A stretch of DNA of 11,140 bases. Source: an uncultured Mollicutes bacterium. Its GTDB lineage: Bacteria; Bacillota_I; Bacilli_A; UBA3375. The translations under genes were made by a program, and so were the position numbers. Position 1 is the stretch's first letter, and every line of letters starts with the position of its first letter. Of this stretch, positions 6,020-11,140 are shown one piece after another. The stretch is taken from the NCBI GenBank assembly GCA_947313935.1, contig CAMZNW010000075.1, positions 1-11,140 on the forward strand, given 5' to 3'. Below the pieces are notes generated by a model that saw nothing but the letters and a program-made list of their open reading frames with translations, was not told the origin of the DNA and did no database searches.

Positions 6020-7064
6020 TTGCATCACCTTTTTTCTTCATTATTTTTTTTATAATTATTGGACTTAATGCACTGAAAATTAAAATTACTCCAATTATGA
6101 TATCTGATATTTCTTTTGGAATTTGTTGGATTTGCATAAAAATACCTGCTTGCCGTAACCCTCCTAATAATAAACCAGATAAAATCACTCCTATTGCTGA
6201 TAATTGCCCTAATAATGCAACCGTAATTCCATCAAAACCAAAACCACGAAAAACTGATAGTGTTGTTTGATATCCTGGTGCACTTAATGCATAAACTACT
6301 CCTGCTAAACCTGCAAAAGCACCTGATAAACACATAGTTTGAATAATTCTTTTTTTAGAATCTATCCCCGCATAAATAGCTGCTTCAGAAGAATTACCTA
6401 CTGCTTTTATCTCATATCCAAAAGTTGTTTTTTCTACACTATACCAATAAAAAATTGCCGCTAACATTAAAATGAATATTCCTGCATTTATATTAGAACC
6501 ATTTGTTAAATTAGTTAACCATTTTAAATTTAATGATACTGTACTTGGTATTATTGGTGTCTGTGTTAAATTTGTTGATGTATGAAAATGTACAACAATA
6601 AAATAATTTGTTAAATATAAAGCAATCCAATTCATCATTATAGTAACTACTACTTCATTAATTTTATAATAAGCTTTTAAAATACCAGGAATTAAAGCCC
6701 ATAATGCTCCTACAATTATCCCAACTATAATTACTAACAAAATAGTAATCAATCCATTAAATGGAGATGTTACAGCTACTAAAATAGATGCTATTGTTGC
6801 CATTTGAAATTGTCCTTCAGCTCCAATATTAAATAACCCTGCTCGATAACCAATTGCCACAGCTAAACCCGTTAATGCTAATGGTACACTTATACTAATC
6901 CAATTACCAAAATTAACAACTGAACCAAAAGTACCTTCATAAATTGCATTTAATAAAGACCAAGGATTACTACCAATAATTGCGATAATTATCATTCCAA
7001 CTACTAAACCAACTACTACAGTTAATAGTGCAGTTATAATATTAATTTTCATTTGTCTATTCAT
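6012..7064 (-). CDS. nupP: BMP-family nucleoside ABC transporter, first permease (NupP/YufP-like)
   Basis: The 350-residue product is the longer of the two membrane subunits, which together form the channel. Motifs typical of this permease are FNIGAEGQFQ (78-87), NEVVVTIMMNWIALY (136-150), AVGNSSEAAIYAGI (221-234) and GFDGITVALLG (276-286). It ends in a basic, lysine-rich cytoplasmic tail. A GTG at 7076 would add four residues, but it lies inside the ribosome binding site. GGAGG at 7074-7070 is 5 nt before the ATG at 7064, which I take as the start. Its first 8 nt, ATGAATAG, overlap the end of the ATPase gene, suggesting coupled translation. Length and motif order are normal. Confidence 0.88.
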   Translation of the reverse strand: MNRQMKINIITALLTVVVGLVVGMIIIAIIGSNPWSLLNAIYEGTFGSVVNFGNWISISVPLALTGLAVAIGYRAGLFNIGAEGQFQMATIASILVAVTSPFNGLITILLVIIVGIIVGALWALIPGILKAYYKINEVVVTIMMNWIALYLTNYFIVVHFHTSTNLTQTPIIPSTVSLNLKWLTNLTNGSNINAGIFILMLAAIFYWYSVEKTTFGYEIKAVGNSSEAAIYAGIDSKKRIIQTMCLSGAFAGLAGVVYALSAPGYQTTLSVFRGFGFDGITVALLGQLSAIGVILSGLLLGGLRQAGIFMQIQQIPKEISDIIIGVILIFSALSPIIIKKIMKKKGDANE

Positions 7065-8583
7065 TTGTACCTCCACCAGCCATCATTAAACCAATTTGAT
7101 TTTGTGTTGCTGTTTTTGCATCAACAATACCCATTAAACGTCCATCATACATGACCGCTATCCGATCACTTAACTTCATAATTTCATCTAATTCTAATGA
7201 TACTAAGATAATCCCTTTATCATTTTCTCGTTCTTTTAACAATGATTGGTGGATGTTTTCAATTGCTCCTACATCAACCCCGCGTGTTGGTTGTACAGCA
7301 ATTAATAAATCAGGTTGTTCAGCTATTTCTCGTGCAATAATTAATTTTTGTTGATTCCCCCCACTTAAATCACGAGTTAATGATTTTACTCCATGTGGTG
7401 TTCGAATATCATTTTCTAAAATTAATTTTTCTGCATAACTATTAAATTTATTTTTATTTAATCGTCCTGAAATAGCATACGGAGATTTATAATAACGTTT
7501 TAACACAGCGTTTTCAGCTACACTAAATTCTAATACAACTCCATGTTTATGACGATCTTGTGGAATATGACCAATCCCTAAATTTATTATTTCTCGAATT
7601 GATTTTTTTGTAATATCATGTTTAATATCATTAGATATATAATTAATTGTTCCACTTGATACTTGCTGTAACCCTGTAATTGCCTCAACTATTTCGCTCT
7701 GTCCATTTCCATCAACACCAGCTATTCCTAATATTTCTCCATATTGAACATTTAAAGTCACATCATCTAATGTTTTTGAACCAAAACTATTATACATTGT
7801 TAAATTTTCAATTTGTAAAATATCTTTTGTTGGATTTTTATCAACTTTATTAACATCAAAATTAACTGCTCGACCAACCATTAATTCTGCCAATTTTTCT
7901 TCAGTACAATCATTAACAAAAACAGTTGCTACACTTTTTCCACGTCTAATAACCGTACAACGATGTGCAATTGCTTTAATCTCTTGTAATTTATGTGTAA
8001 TTAAAATGATTGTTTTCCCTTTATTTTGTAATCTTTGGATAGTATTTAATAATTCAATAGTTTCTTGTGGAGTTAATGCACCAGTTGGTTCATCAAAAAT
8101 TAAAATTTCTGCTTCTTTATACAACATCTTTAAAATTTCAACTTTTTGTTGTTCACCAACAGTTAAATCTTCAACTTTTGTCGTTGCCTTTAAATTAAAA
8201 TCATATTGATCGATAATATTTTGAACTTTTTTATTAGTCGCATTTATATCTATTTTTTTATTACGTGTAATTTCACTACCTAGAGTAATATTTTGTGCAA
8301 CAGTAAAAGGTTTTATTAATTTAAAATGTTGATGAACCATTCCAATTTTTAAATCATTTGCAATATTGGGGTTAGTTATTTCAACTTTTTGTTCATTAAT
8401 TTTTATTTCTCCACCATCAAGTGAATAAAAACCAAACAATAAATTCATTAATGTGGATTTACCAGCCCCGTTCTCTCCTAAAAGAGCATGAATTTCACCT
8501 TTTTCTACTTGTAATGTAATATTATCATTAGCTTTAAAATGACCAAATATTTTTGTCACATTTAACATCTCAACTGCATACAT
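7057..8583 (-). CDS. nupO: BMP-family nucleoside ABC transporter ATPase, two fused domains (NupO/YufO-like)
   Basis: The 508-residue product energises the importer. Domain 1 has Walker A GENGAGKST (36-44), the Q-loop in MVHQHF (82-87), the signature LTVGEQQK (140-147), Walker B ILIFDEPTGAL (160-170) and the H-loop ITHK (195-198). Domain 2 is degenerate in the way normal for this subfamily: AGVDGNGQSE (288-297) replaces Walker A, LSGGNQQK (406-413) is intact, and LLIAVQPTRGVDVGA (426-440) has lost the Walker B Asp-Glu. ATP is therefore probably hydrolysed at one composite site. GGAGG lies 7 nt before the ATG. It follows pth by 18 nt with no visible promoter, so it is likely read from the glmU-prs-pth transcript. 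The BMP-type substrate-binding lipoprotein gene that usually precedes it is absent here. Confidence 0.92.
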   Translation of the reverse strand: MYAVEMLNVTKIFGHFKANDNITLQVEKGEIHALLGENGAGKSTLMNLLFGFYSLDGGEIKINEQKVEITNPNIANDLKIGMVHQHFKLIKPFTVAQNITLGSEITRNKKIDINATNKKVQNIIDQYDFNLKATTKVEDLTVGEQQKVEILKMLYKEAEILIFDEPTGALTPQETIELLNTIQRLQNKGKTIILITHKLQEIKAIAHRCTVIRRGKSVATVFVNDCTEEKLAELMVGRAVNFDVNKVDKNPTKDILQIENLTMYNSFGSKTLDDVTLNVQYGEILGIAGVDGNGQSEIVEAITGLQQVSSGTINYISNDIKHDITKKSIREIINLGIGHIPQDRHKHGVVLEFSVAENAVLKRYYKSPYAISGRLNKNKFNSYAEKLILENDIRTPHGVKSLTRDLSGGNQQKLIIAREIAEQPDLLIAVQPTRGVDVGAIENIHQSLLKERENDKGIILVSLELDEIMKLSDRIAVMYDGRLMGIVDAKTATQNQIGLMMAGGGTNE

Positions 8584-8601
8584 TTAAATTCCTCCACAAT
8601 A

Positions 8602-9171
8602 TTATTTATTTTTAATCTGTGCTAACTGATTCGTTAATATATTAAATTCACTACCCTTTATAAATTCTGTAATTATCTGATTACTACATTGATAAATTTC
8701 AGGCAATTTTTTTTGTTCAATTTTACTAAATTTACTTAAAACAAATATTTTAACATCTCTTTTATATTCATTTGTAATCCCTACTTTTAAACGTATAAAA
8801 TCTTGACTATTTAAATGATTAATAATAGATTTAATCCCATTTTGTCCTCCACTAGAAGAGTTTTTTTTTAATCTAATTTCTCCAAATGGTAAATCTAAAT
8901 CATCTTGTATGATTAATAAATCTTTTAATTGAATTGTATAAAAATCCATGAATTTCTTAACTGCTTCACCTGATAGATTCATATAAGTAGTTGGTTTAAT
9001 AAAAATAACTTGTTCATTGAAAAATATACCTTTATACATTAATGCATTAAATTTATTTCGAAAAACAAATTTATTTTCCTTAGCATACTCATCTAAACAC
9101 ATAAAACCAATATTATGTCGTGTATTATTATATTCATCGCCTATATTACCTAAACCTACAATTAATTTCAT
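8602..9171 (-). CDS. pth: peptidyl-tRNA hydrolase
   Basis: The enzyme cleaves peptidyl-tRNA dropped by ribosomes, freeing tRNA. It has 189 residues, as expected. MKLIVGLGNIG opens the protein, TRHNIGF (17-23) holds the catalytic histidine H19, and the substrate-binding asparagine N9 lies in GLGN. KPTTYMNLSG (59-68) holds N65 and IIQDDLDLPFGEIRLK (87-102) holds D91. SSGGQNGIKSI (106-116) corresponds to the usual GGHNG-KSI motif, but Gln110 replaces histidine, while the following Asn111 is kept. The later GIG-RP motif reads GITNEYKRD and is diverged. The open frame continues upstream to 9231, but that part lies inside prs. The ATG at 9171 is chosen because it starts the conserved domain, lies one base after the prs stop, and has GGTGA 8 nt before it. 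Confidence 0.93.
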   Translation of the reverse strand: MKLIVGLGNIGDEYNNTRHNIGFMCLDEYAKENKFVFRNKFNALMYKGIFFNEQVIFIKPTTYMNLSGEAVKKFMDFYTIQLKDLLIIQDDLDLPFGEIRLKKNSSSGGQNGIKSIINHLNSQDFIRLKVGITNEYKRDVKIFVLSKFSKIEQKKLPEIYQCSNQIITEFIKGSEFNILTNQLAQIKNK

Positions 9172-9172
9172 C

Positions 9173-10162
9173 TTAATTTTCACCAAAAATATGACTAATC
9201 GAAGTACCTTTATAAACATTTTCAATTGCAATTGCTAATAATTTATCAACTGAAATAACTTCAATTTCATCACATTGTTTTTCTTTTGGTAAAGTAATTG
9301 TATCTGTTATTACTAATTTTTTTATTTTTGAATTACGAATATTTTCAATTGCTGGATCTGATAATATTCCATGTACACATATTCCATATACTTCAAGAGC
9401 ACCTTTTTCTATTAAAGCATCTGCACCTTTACATAAAGTTCCTGCCGTATCAGCAATATCATCTATCATAATACATATTTTACCTTCAATTTCACCAACT
9501 ATTGAACTCACTTCGGCAACATTAGGTTTTGGACGTCGTTTATCAATTATTGCAATTGGACAATTTATTAATTTAGCTAATTGACGTGCACGTTTTACCC
9601 CTCCATGATCTGGTGAAATTATAACAATATCTTCTATATTATGTTTAGTTAAAATATTTTCTTCTACATATTTTTTAATTGGTAATAAAGCTGTTAAATG
9701 ATCAGTTGGGATATCAAAAAAACCTTGGATTTGTGGCGCATGTAAATCAATTGTAATAACACGATTTGCCCCAGCTGTTTGTATTAAATTTGCTACTAAT
9801 TTTGAACTAATTGGTTGACGAGCTTTAGATTTACGATCTTGTCTAGAATACCCAAAATAAGGCATTACAATATTTATTTCACGTGCACTAGCTCTTTTTA
9901 ATGCATCAATAAAAATTAATAACTCCATTAAATTTTCATTTACAGGAGTAGAAGTAGATTGTATTACAAAAATAATATCATTTCTAATGCTTTCATCAAT
10001 GTCGATTTGAACTTCACCATCTGCAAAACGATTAATTCTACAACTTGATAATTCAACCCCCATATTATCAGATATTTTTTGTGCTAATTCTTTATTAGAA
10101 TTTAAACTAGATAATCTAATATTATCGTTATCACACATTGCTTGCATTTTTTTATTTTTCAT
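9173..10162 (-). CDS. prs: ribose-phosphate pyrophosphokinase (PRPP synthetase)
   Basis: The enzyme makes PRPP from ribose-5-phosphate and ATP, for purine, pyrimidine, NAD and amino-acid synthesis and for base salvage. It has 329 residues, slightly longer than the usual 315-320 because of an N-terminal tail. Motifs in order: RFADGE (45-50), PYFGYSRQDRK (101-111), DLHAPQIQGFFDIP (139-152) with catalytic-site His141, SPDHGG (183-188), KRRPKPN (208-214) of the flexible catalytic loop, and IDDIADTAGT (233-242), the ribose-phosphate loop. AGGAG lies 5 nt before the ATG at 10162. The start overlaps the glmU stop by 11 nt, and pth follows after one base. Allosteric control by ADP is known for the class but is not readable here. 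Confidence 0.96.
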   Translation of the reverse strand: MKNKKMQAMCDNDNIRLSSLNSNKELAQKISDNMGVELSSCRINRFADGEVQIDIDESIRNDIIFVIQSTSTPVNENLMELLIFIDALKRASAREINIVMPYFGYSRQDRKSKARQPISSKLVANLIQTAGANRVITIDLHAPQIQGFFDIPTDHLTALLPIKKYVEENILTKHNIEDIVIISPDHGGVKRARQLAKLINCPIAIIDKRRPKPNVAEVSSIVGEIEGKICIMIDDIADTAGTLCKGADALIEKGALEVYGICVHGILSDPAIENIRNSKIKKLVITDTITLPKEKQCDEIEVISVDKLLAIAIENVYKGTSISHIFGEN

Positions 10163-11140
10163 TATCTCTCCTAATTTTATTTCGTTGTTTACTACGACTA
10201 ATTACAAATGTACTTTCATCAACACTATTTGTCATTGTTGTTGCTGCTGCTATAAATGTATTAGAACCTATCTCTAATGGAGCAATTAAATTGGTATTAG
10301 AACCAATGAAAACATTATTTCCAATTTCAATATGATGTTTATTTATTCCATCATAATTAGCCGTTATAACACCACAACCAAAATTAACATTATCACCTAC
10401 ATTTGTATCTCCAATATAAGTTAAATGGGCCACTTTTACAAAATTTTTTAATATAGTATTTTTAAGTTCAACATAATTTCCAATTCGACAATCATGCCCT
10501 ATTGTATTCTTTAATCGTAAATGAGCATTTGGACCAATTTGACAACTACTTCCTATTTTTGTATTTTCAATTGTATTTCCATTATAAATAATTGTATTTT
10601 CTCCAATTAAAGTAGTTCCTTGTAAATAATTATTTGGCTCAACAATTACACCTGGCTCAATAATTACACCTGGCTCAATATAAGTATTTTGTGGATCAAT
10701 AATATTTACTCCATTACTCATATGTTTTTCATTTATTCGCATTTTTAAAATATTACTCGCTTTAGATAAAGCAACTAAATCATTTACTCCTAATATTTCA
10801 TTTGAATCATTTGTAGTATATGCTTTTACTATTAAATTATTTTGATTAAATATTTTAATCATATCTGTTAAATAATATTCTTTTTGAGCATTATCATTTT
10901 TAATATCATCAATATATTGAAATAATTTCTTATTATCAAAACAATATATTCCAGAATTTATCTCATTAATTTTTAAAATATTTTCTGAAGCATCTTTTTG
11001 TTCAACAATACTTAACACATCATTTTTATCATTACGAACTATACGACCATAACCAGTTGGATTATCAACATTAGCTGTTAAAACAGTTAAATCAGCTTTT
11101 GTTTTTTGATGATGATTAATTAAATTTTCAAAAGTTTCAC
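10152..11140 (-). CDS. glmU: bifunctional UDP-GlcNAc pyrophosphorylase / GlcN-1-P acetyltransferase, N-terminus missing
   Basis: The gene enters from the right edge; 328 codons are visible and about 100-110 are missing. The protein acetylates GlcN-1-P and joins it to UTP, giving UDP-GlcNAc for cell wall and glycans. The visible part of the uridylyltransferase domain has LTANVDNPTGYGRIVR (20-35) and EINSGIYCFD (59-68). It continues through KEYYLTDMI (86-94), GVND (117-120) and the RINEKHM linker (134-140). The left-handed beta-helix follows, with IGPNAHLR (201-208), IGNYVELKN (219-227), AHLTYIGD (237-244) with the presumed catalytic His238, and ITANYDGINKHH (258-269). Compared with Bacillus and E. 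coli proteins as I recall them, about 16 residues, close to one helix coil, are missing before IGPNAHLR. The GTG at 11018 is an internal valine, not a start. It overlaps prs by 11 nt. Confidence 0.95.
   Translation of the reverse strand, partial: ETFENLINHHQKTKADLTVLTANVDNPTGYGRIVRNDKNDVLSIVEQKDASENILKINEINSGIYCFDNKKLFQYIDDIKNDNAQKEYYLTDMIKIFNQNNLIVKAYTTNDSNEILGVNDLVALSKASNILKMRINEKHMSNGVNIIDPQNTYIEPGVIIEPGVIVEPNNYLQGTTLIGENTIIYNGNTIENTKIGSSCQIGPNAHLRLKNTIGHDCRIGNYVELKNTILKNFVKVAHLTYIGDTNVGDNVNFGCGVITANYDGINKHHIEIGNNVFIGSNTNLIAPLEIGSNTFIAAATTMTNSVDESTFVISRSKQRNKIRRDNEK
10635..10680 (-). repeat. 18-nt tandem repeat inside glmU
   Basis: The plus strand carries TGGCTCAACAATTACACC, then the same 18-mer with one change (T for C at the ninth base), then a partial third copy of at least 9 nt. 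It encodes the consecutive hexapeptides EPGVIV, EPGVII and YIEPG in the beta-helix. The near identity of the DNA, beyond what the protein repeat needs, points to recent duplication or conversion. Confidence 0.6.

Noticed and set aside
6020..6028. GTG at 6028 or ATG at 6025 as start of the second permease
   Set aside because: Both lie in or next to AGGTGAT, which pairs properly with the ATG at 6019; that start also reproduces the overlap seen at the previous junction.
7065..7076. GTG start at 7076 for the first permease
   Set aside because: The GTG lies within the GGTGGAGG ribosome binding site; the ATG at 7064 has correct spacing.
9172..9231. A 20-residue N-terminal extension of pth starting at 9231
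   Set aside because: It overlaps the 3' end of prs in another frame, has no ribosome binding site, and lies before the conserved MKLIVGLGN start.
11016..11018. glmU starting at GTG 11018 as a complete short gene
   Set aside because: The frame stays open to the window edge and encodes the GlmU signature LTANVDNPTGYGRIVR upstream of this codon.
1..11140. CRISPR array, tRNA, rRNA, insertion sequence, prophage or toxin-antitoxin genes
   Set aside because: No regularly spaced repeats, no tRNA-like T-arm sequences, no transposase or integrase reading frames and no small paired genes were seen.

Overview
This window is a very AT-rich piece (roughly a quarter G+C by eye) of what looks like a low-GC Bacillota or Mollicutes-type chromosome. 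Reasons: strong AGGAGG-type ribosome binding sites, a glmU-prs-pth gene order like that of Bacillus relatives, a YitT-family protein, and Bacillus-type purine-nucleoside ABC transporter genes. All tryptophans in the readable genes come from TGG, and all eleven visible or complete stops checked are TAA or TAG, so the standard code fits. The genus cannot be fixed from the sequence.

Layout. Positions 1-1017 (minus) hold the two halves of a split YeeE/YedE sulfur-compound transporter, the second half running off the left edge. Positions 1157-3357 (minus) hold a two-gene unit: a TagE/GtfA-like retaining GT-B glycosyltransferase, preceded by a 257-residue protein that I align by eye to the N-terminal half of that same glycosyltransferase but which has no catalytic domain. 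A 230-bp divergent promoter region separates this unit from a plus-strand yitT-like gene (3588-4463). A 30-nt perfect palindrome then acts as a probable two-way terminator, facing a small S1-like RNA-binding protein gene (4549-4869, minus) that appears to be transcribed without a leader.

Positions 5105-11140 (minus) read as one long operon in the order glmU (5' end off the right edge), prs, pth, ABC ATPase, permease, permease. The genes overlap or are separated by at most 18 nt. The first part makes UDP-GlcNAc, makes PRPP and recycles peptidyl-tRNA. The last three genes form the core of a BMP-family nucleoside importer, so PRPP synthesis and uptake of nucleosides for salvage are placed together. 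The lipoprotein that normally delivers the substrate to such a transporter is not in the window.

The points most worth a second look are the catalytic-domain-less glycosyltransferase partner, the leaderless S1-like gene, the shared extended -10 promoter form, the identical CAAATGAATAG overlaps in the transporter operon, and a GlmU that seems to lack about one coil of its beta-helix. I did not see a CRISPR array, tRNA, rRNA, insertion sequence or clear novel defence system.
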